Assembly: GCA_947498775.1 (NCBI GenBank)
Contig: CANMLL010000017.1
Coordinates: 1 to 64,000, forward strand
Origin: an uncultured Aquimarina sp.
GTDB taxonomy: Bacteria > Bacteroidota > Bacteroidia > Flavobacteriales > Flavobacteriaceae
Direction of reading: 5' to 3'
Length of the DNA stretch: 64,000 nucleotides
Numbering within the stretch: position 1 is the first letter of the stretch; each line of letters begins with the position of its first letter. Below are positions 27,881 through 36,327 of this stretch, in pieces. The notes beneath the pieces are model-generated. The model worked only from the letters and a program-made list of their open reading frames with translations, was not told where the DNA came from and searched no databases. Both the position numbers and the translations under genes were made by a program.

Positions 27881-28243
27881 ATGAAGCAACTTACCAAAGC
27901 AGAAGAAGATATTATGAAAATCCTTTGGGATATCAAGGAAGGAAGTGTTTTGGCACTTCTAGAAAAATTTACTGAGCCTAAACCTGCCTATAACACCGTT
28001 TCGACCATTGTTCGAATTCTTGAAGATAAGAAGTTTGTAAACTATCGAAAGGAAGGGCGTATTCATATTTACTTCCCTATTGTTAAAAAAGAAGAATATA
28101 GCAATCAAACCATTACCAAATTGTTGGATGGATATTTTCAAGGTTCTTTTAAAAGTATGGTTTCCTTTTTTATAAAGAAAAACGATATAAGTATTGAAGA
28201 GATGGAAGCTGCTCTAAAAGAAATCAATAAAGAAGAAGAATGA
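27881..28243 (+). CDS. BlaI/MecI/CopY family transcriptional repressor
   Basis: This 120-aa protein starts MKQLTKAEEDIMKILWDIKE, the standard opening of the family, followed by the winged helix (KPAYNTVSTIVRILEDKKFVN) and a C-terminal dimerisation segment. In known systems a membrane metalloprotease sensor cleaves or inactivates the repressor. The next gene encodes such a sensor, with an ATGA overlap. Tandem operators lie just upstream. No beta-lactamase is nearby, so the natural signal is open. Confidence 0.93.
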   Translation: MKQLTKAEEDIMKILWDIKEGSVLALLEKFTEPKPAYNTVSTIVRILEDKKFVNYRKEGRIHIYFPIVKKEEYSNQTITKLLDGYFQGSFKSMVSFFIKKNDISIEEMEAALKEINKEEE

Positions 28244-29691
28244 TACATTATATATTACAAATACTAGCAATACAACTACTTTTTTTGGCAGTGTATGATC
28301 TGTTATTAAAAAAGGAAACCTTTTTCAATGGCAATCGCCTATATCTTATTATTGCACCAATCCTTAGTTTTATTCTTCCGCTAATTAAAGTTAAATCTAT
28401 TCGGCAAAACATCCCTCAAGAGTATACCATACAGTTACCCACGATATTAATTGACGGTACAATGCAAGAAATAACGCTGCCAGAGATTATTTTAGGATCA
28501 TCAGAATCATTTTTTCAATTTATTACCATCTCTAAATTACTTCAGGCTATTTGGGTACTTGGCATATTCCTAAGCACTACCCTATTCTTTTACAAAATAT
28601 ATAAGATTATTAGCCTTAAAAAAACCGGAATCAGCACCAAAATAGGCAACTTTACAATTATTTCGCTTCCAAATACGAACATGGCTTTTTCTTTTTTTAG
28701 AACCATTTTTATAGGTGAAATGCTTTCGGAAGTAAAAAAGACCAATATTCTGCTTCATGAAAAGACACATGTTTCTCAGTATCACTCATTGGATCTTATT
28801 TTTTTTGAACTACTTCGCATAATCTTTTGGTTTAATCCCCTAGTATATGTTTATCAAAACAGAGTTACCACGCTTCAGGAATATATTGCCGATGCTAAAG
28901 CCGTTTCTGTAACCAATAAAAAGGAATACTATCAGGATTTGTTATCACAAATTTTTCAGACCGATAAAATTTCATTCATCAATACATTTTTTAATCATTC
29001 ATTAATCAAAAACCGAATAGTTATGTTACAAAAATCAAAATCTAAGAAAATTTTTCAATTGAAGTACTTATTGCTTGTTCCCATAATAGGTGTCATGATG
29101 ATCTATACATCTTGTACGCAAGAACCAAGCGATCAATCCGAAGAAGAAATAGCAGAAACCGAAGGTACACTTATTAAAAACATTGAAGCCGTAAGACAAC
29201 AAATTGAAATTCAAGGACAATTGTCTGACGAGGAAAAAGCTGCTTTAAACACATTAGTTAAGAAAGCTTTTGAAAGCCAACCTCTTTCCAATTTTGAAAA
29301 AATGCTTCCTGAAACTCTTCTTCAGTCCAAACTCAAATGGGACGGAATTCCATTCGCAGGTCTAGATAAAGCGCCTGTTTTTCCTAGTTGTGAAAATCTT
29401 ACAGAAGCTGAAGCAAAAATGTGTTTTAATGATAACATTAAGAAATATGTAGCAAGAGAATATAATGTAGAACTTGGCAAAGGCCTTCAGGGAGTTCAAA
29501 GAATTTATGTAAGATTTAAAATTGATAAATTAGGAAAAGTTACAGATATTAAAGCTCGAGCACCTAAAAAAGAATTGGGGGATGAAGCCATAAGGGTAAT
29601 TGAATCCTTACCCCAGATGAAACCAGGAATAAAAGACGGTAAACCGGTAAATGTACTGTATTCATTACCTATTACTTTTCAAATAAAATAA
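28240..29691 (+). CDS. BlaR1-like M56 metallopeptidase with TonB C-terminal domain
   Basis: This 483-aa protein has an N-terminal multi-pass membrane part (helices near 5-22, 32-48, 102-122 and a further one near 275-290) and the M56 zinc site HEKTH at 173-177. A periplasmic region with a glutamate-rich linker is followed by a TonB-type C-terminal domain (about 405-483, GVQRIYVRFKIDKLGKVTDI). Classical BlaR1 ends in a penicillin-binding sensor; here a TonB-like domain takes that place. This architecture is common in Bacteroidota. It probably senses envelope conditions and inactivates the upstream repressor. Confidence 0.9.
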   Translation: MIHYILQILAIQLLFLAVYDLLLKKETFFNGNRLYLIIAPILSFILPLIKVKSIRQNIPQEYTIQLPTILIDGTMQEITLPEIILGSSESFFQFITISKLLQAIWVLGIFLSTTLFFYKIYKIISLKKTGISTKIGNFTIISLPNTNMAFSFFRTIFIGEMLSEVKKTNILLHEKTHVSQYHSLDLIFFELLRIIFWFNPLVYVYQNRVTTLQEYIADAKAVSVTNKKEYYQDLLSQIFQTDKISFINTFFNHSLIKNRIVMLQKSKSKKIFQLKYLLLVPIIGVMMIYTSCTQEPSDQSEEEIAETEGTLIKNIEAVRQQIEIQGQLSDEEKAALNTLVKKAFESQPLSNFEKMLPETLLQSKLKWDGIPFAGLDKAPVFPSCENLTEAEAKMCFNDNIKKYVAREYNVELGKGLQGVQRIYVRFKIDKLGKVTDIKARAPKKELGDEAIRVIESLPQMKPGIKDGKPVNVLYSLPITFQIK

Positions 29692-29710
29692 TACCTATTG
29701 ATATAGATAC

Positions 29711-29747
29711 AAAAAAGCCGAAATAATCCATGTTTCGGCTTTTTTAA
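29711..29747 (+). terminator. Rho-independent terminator after the BlaR1-like gene
   Basis: The arms AAAAAGCCGAAA and TTTCGGCTTTTT with a 9-nt loop, then T-rich sequence, lie 20 bp after the stop. Confidence 0.85.
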
Positions 29748-29840
29748 TAAAGAATTATTATCTTCATGATAGTTCCCTAAATAAAATACCTCATACTTTT
29801 TCTACTATATTTTACCACTTGATCATAAAATATAGACATC

Positions 29841-30263
29841 ATGAATACAACAGACACAGATCAACAAACCCAAAGAAAAGCCAATATTTTTATAGGGCTT
29901 TTGCTTTTTCTTGTTTCAATCGTATTATTTATAATTACAACTCCAATCGGTTTTTTATACGGTTTCTTTTATAGATTATTTACAGGTTTCTTAAAAGGAT
30001 TAGGAGGTTATTTTCTAGAAATGGCGGTTTCTATAGATCAGTTAGGCAATGTGATTATGCAACATATATTAAACCTTTTATGGATTAAGAAAGGTGGTTA
30101 CAAATTTGGCAATAGAGATGAAACCATATCCAGTGCGCTTGGAAAAAACAAGGTTCAAAACACCCTTTCGGGATTTGGAAAGTTAATCGTTTCTATATTG
30201 GATGCCATTGACCCTAATCATGTACTCGATTCTATCGAATACTTTGAGGGATCTAGAAATTGA
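29841..30263 (+). CDS. Small membrane protein, unknown function
   Basis: This 140-aa protein has one long or two closely packed hydrophobic helices (about 16-52, FIGLLLFLVSIVLFIITTPIG), then an amphipathic region and a soluble tail with DAIDPNHVLDSIEYF. There is no signal peptide and no family I recognise. It has its own gap on both sides and is convergent with the following gene. The codon pattern and length suggest a real gene. Confidence 0.65.
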   Translation: MNTTDTDQQTQRKANIFIGLLLFLVSIVLFIITTPIGFLYGFFYRLFTGFLKGLGGYFLEMAVSIDQLGNVIMQHILNLLWIKKGGYKFGNRDETISSALGKNKVQNTLSGFGKLIVSILDAIDPNHVLDSIEYFEGSRN

Positions 30264-30278
30264 AGATCAAACACTGAT

Positions 30279-30674
30279 TTATTTTACCAAAACCCCTTGT
30301 TGATCCATTACAGGTAAATCCTGAAATGCATTTTCGTTAATCGTATTTTTTTTGAAAATGTATTTTTTTTCATACAATTTATTATCTGCAAAAAATGTAA
30401 CCGCAAACTCGTTATTAAGTCGTAACAACTCTTCCTGAATCATTTCTATTTTTGCAGAAGATTTGGCTGCAATGGTCCCGATTCCATGACGAAGTAATGA
30501 TGTTTTTTGATCTCCATCATAGCCCTTGGTCACCACCAAAACCATTTCTATGGCGGTATCTCGATCATTAATAATATATGAGTTCCAGTCTTGTGCCAAA
30601 AATTCTTCATTCCACTCTTTTACAACAGCCACGTAGACATTTTCTACAACTGGTATTTCAATATCCTTTTTCAT
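30279..30674 (-). CDS. Conserved hypothetical protein
   Basis: This 131-aa soluble protein opens MKKDIEIPVVENVYVAVVKE and has alternating beta strands and two helices (AAKSSAKIEMIQEELLRLNNEF). It looks compact and folded. I think it is a flavobacterial conserved protein but cannot name a family. It sits alone, separated from pheS by a palindromic repeat. Confidence 0.65.
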   Translation of the reverse strand: MKKDIEIPVVENVYVAVVKEWNEEFLAQDWNSYIINDRDTAIEMVLVVTKGYDGDQKTSLLRHGIGTIAAKSSAKIEMIQEELLRLNNEFAVTFFADNKLYEKKYIFKKNTINENAFQDLPVMDQQGVLVK

Positions 30675-30716
30675 CTATTCTTTCTTGCTAAGAAACTAAC
30701 TATTTACTACCATATT

Positions 30717-30762
30717 GAGCGGAGTCGAAATGTACTTTGAAAAATATCTCTCGACTCCGCTC
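30717..30762. repeat. REP-like inverted repeat
   Basis: Perfect 12-bp arms GAGCGGAGTCGA (30717-30728) and TCGACTCCGCTC (30751-30762). This kind of palindrome recurs in flavobacterial intergenic DNA, and it could also end transcription of pheS. Confidence 0.7.
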
Positions 30763-30801
30763 GAGAAGACAGATGATATCAATTCATTTTACTTGAAGAC
30801 T

Positions 30802-31821
30802 TTACAAAGCAGATTTAAACTGCTCTAAGAAACGCACATCGTTTTCGCTTAGCATACGAATGTCTGAGATACCATATAACAGCAGTGCAATACGATCGAT
30901 CCCCATCCCAAAAGCAAAACCACTATATTCTTCGGGGTCGATATTACAATTTTTAAGTACGTTTGGATCTACCATTCCACATCCCATAATCTCTAGCCAA
31001 CCTGTACCTTTGGTCATTTTATAATCGGTTTCGGTTTCTAATCCCCAATACACATCTACTTCAGCACTTGGCTCTGTAAACGGGAAATAGGACGGGCGTA
31101 GTCGGATCTTAGACTTACCAAACATTTCTGTAGTAAAATATTGTAATGTTTGTTTCAGGTCTGCAAAAGAGACATCTTTATCGATATACAATCCTTCTAC
31201 TTGATGAAAGAAACAATGCGACCTTGCCGAAATAGCTTCATTACGATATACTCTACCCGGAGAAATTGTACGAATTGGAGGTTGATTATTTTCCATATAC
31301 CGCACCTGTACCGATGAGGTATGTGTACGCAATAAAATATCAGGATTTGTTTGAATAAAGAAGGTATCCTGCATGTCACGAGCAGGGTGATATTCTGGCA
31401 AATTAAGTGCTGTAAAATTATGCCAGTCGTCTTCGATCTCTGGCCCCTCGCTTACATTAAATCCAATACGCGAAAAAATATCGATGATCTGATTTTTTAC
31501 CAGAGAGATAGGATGACGAGAGCCCAGTGCCACAGGTTCTGCCGGTCTAGTAAGATCACCATAAATTCCTTTTTCCTCTTCATTAGATTCTAATTCGTCT
31601 TTAAGCGACTTCACTTTTTCCTCGGCCGCAATTTTAAGAGCATTAATCGCCTGCCCGAATTCTTTTTTCTGATCATTGGCTACATTTTTGAACTCGGCAA
31701 AAAAATCGTTGATTAATCCTTTTTTTCCAGAAAACTTAATTCTGAATGCTTCAACTTCATCTTTGGTTTTGGCTTTAAAGGAATCTACCTCGGCTATATA
31801 CTCTTTAATCTTATCAATCAT
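30802..31821 (-). CDS. pheS: Phenylalanine--tRNA ligase alpha subunit
   Basis: This 339-aa class II synthetase subunit has an N-terminal coiled-coil (about 1-85) that contacts the tRNA and a catalytic core with TRPAEPVALGSRHPISLV, the motif 2 region (RTISPGRVYRNEAI, HCFFHQVEGLYID) and motif 3 GFAFGMGIDRIALLLYGI. It works as a heterotetramer with PheT, whose gene is not in this window. The sequence begins MMIDKI, so either of two adjacent ATGs is possible. A TAAATTTG box (complement of 31844-31851) lies 23 bp upstream. Confidence 0.97.
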   Translation of the reverse strand: MIDKIKEYIAEVDSFKAKTKDEVEAFRIKFSGKKGLINDFFAEFKNVANDQKKEFGQAINALKIAAEEKVKSLKDELESNEEEKGIYGDLTRPAEPVALGSRHPISLVKNQIIDIFSRIGFNVSEGPEIEDDWHNFTALNLPEYHPARDMQDTFFIQTNPDILLRTHTSSVQVRYMENNQPPIRTISPGRVYRNEAISARSHCFFHQVEGLYIDKDVSFADLKQTLQYFTTEMFGKSKIRLRPSYFPFTEPSAEVDVYWGLETETDYKMTKGTGWLEIMGCGMVDPNVLKNCNIDPEEYSGFAFGMGIDRIALLLYGISDIRMLSENDVRFLEQFKSAL

Positions 31822-31843
31822 CACTATTTTCTTAATAGAACGG

Positions 31844-31851
31844 CAAATTTA
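31844..31851 (-). promoter_or_regulatory. Possible -7 box of pheS
   Basis: TAAATTTG on the minus strand fits TAnnTTTG at a good distance from the start. No well-placed TTG was found upstream, so this is tentative. Confidence 0.35.
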
Positions 31852-32081
31852 TGCATTTCCGGCCTAATTTGATCAGATTTCAATAGGATTTATAGTGTGT
31901 TAGGAGATTGACAGGATTAAATCTCAAATTCAGAAAGGATAATGGTTGATGTACGAGACGTACCGACCAAGCGAATGCTTATTTATTGACCATAGTTTTT
32001 ATAAAATTTAACAGTAAAATACAACGTCGTTTCGTTTATTTCGTTTATTATTGCATAACTAACTTAAAGCTATTTATAATC

Positions 32082-32537
32082 ATGGAAACATTTAAAAATA
32101 TAAAAAAGCCCTCTAAAGATGAGCAAGAGTTAGCTATTCAATCATATGATGCTTTATCTTCGGTTATTGAGCAATTAAAATCAGATAATCCAGAAATTGA
32201 GATTGAGGAGACTCAAGAAAGAATTAAAATTCCATTAAGTGCTTTAAAGTTTTTAGGAGAAATTTTGAAAGCGATGAGCCAAGGAAAACTTCTTTCTCTA
32301 GTTCCTGTAGCAACGGAAGTAACCACTCAGAAAGCAGCCGAAATTTTAGGGTGTTCAAGGCCTCATCTTGTTAAATTACTTGAAAAAGGTGAAATTGAAT
32401 ACACTAAAGTAGGAAAGCATAGAAGAGTAAAATTCGAAGATGTTATGAATTATAAAGAGAAGATGAAGAAAAGTCAGAAACAACAAATTATTGATATTAT
32501 GAAATCTGATGAAGAATTAGGGTTGTATGATTCATAG
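32082..32537 (+). CDS. Excisionase-family HTH antitoxin
   Basis: This 151-aa protein starts at ATG 32082 (METFKNIKKPSKDEQELAI). After a helical N-terminal half it has a MerR/Xis-like HTH (TTQKAAEILGCSRPHLVKLLEKGEIEYTKVGKHRRVKFEDV). Proteins of this form precede PIN-domain toxins and act as antitoxin and repressor. The following PIN gene overlaps it by 11 bp but is truncated, leaving this antitoxin without a working partner. Confidence 0.8.
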   Translation: METFKNIKKPSKDEQELAIQSYDALSSVIEQLKSDNPEIEIEETQERIKIPLSALKFLGEILKAMSQGKLLSLVPVATEVTTQKAAEILGCSRPHLVKLLEKGEIEYTKVGKHRRVKFEDVMNYKEKMKKSQKQQIIDIMKSDEELGLYDS

Positions 32538-32617
32538 TGTTAGGTTTACATGTGTTTTAGACACAAACATAATTTATCCTATTGAGATAAGAGATTTGCT
32601 TTTTTGGTTTGCTTATT
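32527..32617 (+). pseudogene. Truncated PIN-domain toxin
   Basis: The frame opens MIHSVRFTCVLDTNIIYPIE, the start of a PIN toxin with its first catalytic aspartate (VLDTN). PIN-like sequence ends after about 30 residues (LLFWFAYY) near 32617. The frame then runs into a hairpin and foreign sequence to a stop at 32715. A normal toxin of this type has about 180 residues, so roughly five-sixths is missing, probably through insertion or deletion linked to the neighbouring module. Confidence 0.8.
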
Positions 32618-32618
32618 A

Positions 32619-32669
32619 TCGTTCCTTGTATGTTGCGTTTGCCTGCCGAAGGCGGCATACGCAAGGACA
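32619..32669. repeat. Hairpin at the toxin truncation point
   Basis: The arms TTGCGT (32633-32638) and ACGCAA (32659-32664) enclose GCCTGCCGAAGGCGGC, which folds further. The outer flanks TCCTTG and CAAGGA also pair. It lies exactly where the PIN homology stops. Confidence 0.6.
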
Positions 32670-32688
32670 AATTGTTGTAGGTAGTGTT

Positions 32689-33192
32689 TTAAAAGTTTTC
32701 GTTCAATTCCCTTAGCATTTCTATCGTATTTATATATCTTACGTTAAATTGATTACAAACTTCAGGAATTTTTATTCTATTTTTTCTGTTTGGCTCACTC
32801 TTTTCGTAGGTTACAATAGTCCAACTATTGCTCATTGCAAAAGCAACAAGCCACGGGTCAGCTAAGTCAGTTTCTAGAAATTCTTGAATAGCATTATTGG
32901 TATAGTGATGTGACATTGAATTAGTCCAATTCACAATTGATATATAATTTTGTAATACAGAGTCCGTATTAATAAAAAAACTGCTTGGTAAATTGGCTTC
33001 ACACCATTTTTTAAGTTCGTCTTCGTGAGAAGAATTATCATAGATTTCTTTCTTTACTTTGTCAATACTCACTATTGTAACATTATCAGAAAGACTTTTT
33101 ACTTTAATCCAAAAACTTTGAACTACGTCGAGTGGATAAATTGAGCGATGAGCTTGTATAAAGAAGTTAGAATCTACAATGAATTTACTCAT
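32689..33192 (-). CDS. DUF4411 family PIN-like toxin
   Basis: This 167-aa protein opens MSKFIVDSNFFIQAHRSIYP, the DUF4411 signature, and has ETDLADPWLVAFA carrying the later conserved acidic residue of a PIN-like fold. DUF4411 proteins are paired with ImmA/IrrE-type partners in type II toxin-antitoxin modules, and here the start overlaps the partner's stop by 4 bp. RNase activity is inferred from the fold. Confidence 0.87.
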   Translation of the reverse strand: MSKFIVDSNFFIQAHRSIYPLDVVQSFWIKVKSLSDNVTIVSIDKVKKEIYDNSSHEDELKKWCEANLPSSFFINTDSVLQNYISIVNWTNSMSHHYTNNAIQEFLETDLADPWLVAFAMSNSWTIVTYEKSEPNRKNRIKIPEVCNQFNVRYINTIEMLRELNENF

Positions 33193-34328
33193 ACTTGATA
33201 AAGATATTCATTGATAAATTTCTCATAGGTGTTTCCTTTAAGACTAGTTAGTTTGTATGCATCTCTATACAACAAGTTATTTTCCTTAACCGCATTATTT
33301 ACGTAACTAGCAAATCTTAAACTAATTCTCTTTTTTGCAGTTGCATAAAAGTTTCCACCAGGACTTTGATTCTCTTTTTTGTTCTTAAATGCAGAAATAT
33401 AGTTATTGTAAAATTCAAAAAACACACGTTTGGACATTAATTCCAAATCTAATGCTCTTCTAGCAATAACAATAGGACTAACTTTAAATACTCTGCTTAA
33501 GTATTTAATATTTTGACTGCTATTCCACTTTTCTTTAAAAAATATTTCGGGAACTAAAAATTCAGCTGCAACTTTATCACATAAAAATTCAGTTGGGTCA
33601 TCTGCAGGAAGCATTTGTTTATTATCAAATCCAGCACTTTCTCCCAACCAAATATGAGCAAGCTCGTGAATCAGGGTAAACATTTGTGCTGCCTTTGCAT
33701 CAGCAGAGTTTATAAATAAGAAAGGCGCTTTTTTATTGACCAAGACAAAACCTCTGCATTCATCAACGGAAATCTTTCTTCTTGTGTTGTTTTCAACAAT
33801 TCCGTTGAAGTTAATTATAATTCCGATTTCCTCGATTTGTAATGTCAAATACTCTAGAGCTTGTTCCCAAGTTGTATGCTTGCTTGCCCAATTAACTTGA
33901 AGTTTTAGAGCGTTTCTTATATCGTTTGCAATCTCTTTATAATCAGAGTTTTCGTTATATTTTCCGACAAAATCTAAGTCAGAATATCCGCTTTCTTGCA
34001 AATAATTTGTCAGCCAATTTTGTCTGTCTTTTATTATCTGAATTGTATGATAAACGTTTAAAGAAACTTTATCTCTAGGCGCTGCACCAGTTCGGAAAAA
34101 TGGTATAGGTAATTCCTCACTTGGTGGCTCTTTCATAAACATATATCCGAAAGGAACGTGAACCTTGTGAGTGAAATTTTCTAATTGTTTTATGGTTGGT
34201 TTTTTCTCACCTTTTATCCATTCTAAAACATCAGGATTGGCCACATAAAACTCCTCAAGGTCATTACCTGCTCTAGTAATTGCCCAATTAATAATTTCAG
34301 AGTTTATATTTTCAATCCTTATTGCCAT
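33189..34328 (-). CDS. ImmA/IrrE family metallo-endopeptidase, DUF4411 partner
   Basis: This 379-aa protein has an N-terminal HTH-like segment (NPDVLEWIKGEKKPTIKQLENF, about 31-52), the frequent linker EELPIPFFRT, and a zinc site HELAH at 221-225 followed by a distal Asp/Glu region (ADDPTEFLCDKVAAEFLVP). The family cleaves repressors or acts as an antitoxin. Being upstream of and overlapping the DUF4411 gene, it is probably the antitoxin half. The intact motif suggests it may also be an active protease. Confidence 0.88.
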   Translation of the reverse strand: MAIRIENINSEIINWAITRAGNDLEEFYVANPDVLEWIKGEKKPTIKQLENFTHKVHVPFGYMFMKEPPSEELPIPFFRTGAAPRDKVSLNVYHTIQIIKDRQNWLTNYLQESGYSDLDFVGKYNENSDYKEIANDIRNALKLQVNWASKHTTWEQALEYLTLQIEEIGIIINFNGIVENNTRRKISVDECRGFVLVNKKAPFLFINSADAKAAQMFTLIHELAHIWLGESAGFDNKQMLPADDPTEFLCDKVAAEFLVPEIFFKEKWNSSQNIKYLSRVFKVSPIVIARRALDLELMSKRVFFEFYNNYISAFKNKKENQSPGGNFYATAKKRISLRFASYVNNAVKENNLLYRDAYKLTSLKGNTYEKFINEYLYQV

Positions 34329-34398
34329 TAAGCAAATATAATTTAATAATTATAAATGTTGTTTTATTTCTAAAGGTCATTTCTTGCATTACCTAAAA

Positions 34399-34755
34399 CT
34401 ATTCTATATACTGACTTACCAAAAAGTACTGAACAATGGCTTCTTTCATTAAAACAGATTGTTCTCCTGCTTTAAGATTGGGCAATTCTTCTTTCATTTT
34501 ATAATGTGGCCAACCATCATCATCATAGTAATCAAATTCGTAGTATCCATAAGGCTCCAGAAGTCGGCAGATAGCAATATGCATTAAATCCAATTTCTCA
34601 TCTTTTTTGAACCTTCGATGTACTTGCCCTAATTCTTGTACTCCTATAAGATATATGATTCCGTCAAGATCCAGATCTTCACCTTCGGCAAATTGATACG
34701 ACAGTTTTTGTACCAGTATCTCCCATCGTTCTTTTAATTTTTCGTCTCTGGCCAT
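34399..34755 (-). CDS. Conserved hypothetical protein
   Basis: This 118-aa acidic, largely helical protein opens MARDEKLKERWEILVQKLSYQ. It has an aromatic, acidic centre (YGYYEFDYYDDDGWPHYKM). There is no signal or membrane segment. I think it is a flavobacterial conserved protein without a known role. I chose the ATG at 34755; an extension to 34800 overlaps a palindromic repeat and is hydrophobic, unlike the rest. Confidence 0.68.
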   Translation of the reverse strand: MARDEKLKERWEILVQKLSYQFAEGEDLDLDGIIYLIGVQELGQVHRRFKKDEKLDLMHIAICRLLEPYGYYEFDYYDDDGWPHYKMKEELPNLKAGEQSVLMKEAIVQYFLVSQYIE

Positions 34756-34794
34756 CTTGTTTATTAATCTATTATAAATTACAATGCTAAAAAG

Positions 34795-34916
34795 CGTCAA
34801 TTCGAGTGTTTTATTGCAGTAAAATGTAAATAAAACATATCGAGAATAGCTTTTTGGGATATCAAAATCCTATTCTCGATACATTTCGATTAAAAATCGA
34901 AATACTCGAATTGACG
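34795..34916. repeat. MITE- or REP-like palindromic element
   Basis: Terminal inverted repeats CGTCAATTCGAGTGTTTT (34795-34812) and, at the other end, AATACTCGAATTGACG (34901-34916) bound about 122 bp. Inside are ATCGAGAATAG/CTATTCTCGAT and TTTCGATT/AATCGAAA palindromes. It has no ORF of its own and sits in the promoter region of the adjacent gene. Confidence 0.65.
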
Positions 34917-34930
34917 GATTTTGATAAAAA

Positions 34931-34965
34931 GTTAAGCGCTACAAAAGTAACGCTTAACAACAAAA
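34931..34965. terminator. Likely terminator hairpin
   Basis: The arms GTTAAGCG (34931-34938) and CGCTTAAC (34951-34958), with an A-rich run beyond the right arm and an A/T-rich left side. It lies 34 bp beyond the stop of the outer-membrane protein gene, in the right place to end that minus-strand operon. Confidence 0.5.
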
Positions 34966-34991
34966 AAATAACCCCGAAAAGGGAGAAAAAA

Positions 34992-36128
34992 CTAAAACTC
35001 CCACAAGACGCCCAAACCGGCATACTGGTTTCTGTAGTTTCTAAAGGAGCGGGCGTCTATGTCTGTATAATTGGTACTTCTAATTCTGGAATGTACTATT
35101 GCGGTTAATGAAAATCCATTACCGATACTATGAGAAGCATTTAGATGAAAATTCGCATATTCGTATGTAAGCTTTTCTCCTATAGCTTCATCTGTATTTC
35201 TAGCTTCGATTTGTTTATAATTTCTAGTAATAAAGGAAACTGTAGACCGTATTTTAGTCATTTTACTTTTGAAGGCAATGCTTACTCCTGGCCCAAACTG
35301 ATTAAACCCTGAACGATCTGTAGAATTATCGATTCTTACATAATATGCAAAATTAGGTCGTATTTTGAAGGTCGAACTAAATGGCAATTCATAAAAAAAA
35401 GTACCCTTGGCATAATCCCAATCTCTTTCACCATCAGTAACTATTTCGCTGGCATTAAAGGTATCGTATAATCGCTTTTTTACATATCCATTTATTCCCA
35501 ATTTATGTTCCAGATTATTTACGTCAAAAGACTGAACACTTGAAATCTGAATTCCAAATTCGTCAAATTGAAGGTCTCTTATTCCAAATGCATCAAAATC
35601 TTTGAGGTTGTAAAACCCTTCAACGGTAGTTTCATTATTTTCAAAAGGTACAAATTGGACTCCAACGGTAGCCCCATAATTTGTATATCCAAGAGGATTG
35701 ATTAACACATCTTGATCCCCTCCTAATCCTTCTCTATTCATTCTTTTAAATCTGAGCTCTGATAAAAAGGAAAACTTCTTGCTAAACTTATGATCATATT
35801 TGGCTACCGCATTTACACTCCAATAACTATCATCAACATTTTCATAAAATATTCTTGAAAAAGGATTCAGTAATATTCTGAATCTATTTTTCTTATTCCA
35901 TTTGGTTCCATATCTATAGGTAACATTGATATCCTGATAAACACTGCTCGATATCAAATCCTCTTCGGTTAACAAAACACCATCACTTCGTATTTCTTTT
36001 GGACTTTTAAAATAATTATACTCATATCCTCCTTGCGTTTCGATGTCAAACGAACTTTTGTTTTGCGAGAATGTGATACCTGTTGTTAACACCACAGTAA
36101 ATCCAATTACTATATTTTTTATTTTCAT
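34992..36128 (-). CDS. Outer-membrane beta-barrel protein
   Basis: This 378-aa protein has a Sec signal (MKIKNIVIGFTVVLTTGITFSQ) and an all-beta mature part with alternating amphipathic strands (FDIETQGGYEYNYF, INVTYRYGTKW, FLSELRFKRMN), ending in the outer-membrane signature GLGVLWEF. It resembles the barrel proteins that accompany UUP1 and ATP-grasp genes. It is the last gene of the operon and is separated from the ATP-grasp gene by a palindromic repeat. Confidence 0.78.
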   Translation of the reverse strand: MKIKNIVIGFTVVLTTGITFSQNKSSFDIETQGGYEYNYFKSPKEIRSDGVLLTEEDLISSSVYQDINVTYRYGTKWNKKNRFRILLNPFSRIFYENVDDSYWSVNAVAKYDHKFSKKFSFLSELRFKRMNREGLGGDQDVLINPLGYTNYGATVGVQFVPFENNETTVEGFYNLKDFDAFGIRDLQFDEFGIQISSVQSFDVNNLEHKLGINGYVKKRLYDTFNASEIVTDGERDWDYAKGTFFYELPFSSTFKIRPNFAYYVRIDNSTDRSGFNQFGPGVSIAFKSKMTKIRSTVSFITRNYKQIEARNTDEAIGEKLTYEYANFHLNASHSIGNGFSLTAIVHSRIRSTNYTDIDARSFRNYRNQYAGLGVLWEF

Positions 36129-36192
36129 AGTTATATTTTGCCTTCTTTATTTTTTGTTTTTTGAATATGCGTAATATATCATATCCCATAAT

Positions 36193-36304
36193 CGTCAACC
36201 TGAACTCGTTTCAGGTTCTCATTATAACTGATTGTTTATGACCGAAATGAGATTCCGAAATAAACCTGTCTACCTTCGGTAATACCGGCAGGTTCTGAAT
36301 GACG
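36193..36304. repeat. Interspersed palindromic repeat, copy 1
   Basis: A 112-bp imperfect palindrome, CGTCAACCTGAAC at the left and CAGGTTCTGAATGACG at the right. Its reverse complement is closely similar to 40414-40525. Confidence 0.75.
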
Positions 36305-36327
36305 CTAAAGAATTACATTATTACATA

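Noticed and set aside
27881..29691. Beta-lactam resistance operon
   Set aside because: Repressor and sensor are present but no beta-lactamase or PBP gene, and the sensor lacks a penicillin-binding domain.
34854..35108. 84-codon plus-strand frame
   Set aside because: It covers a palindromic repeat, a terminator-like hairpin and the antisense of the barrel gene's 3' end.
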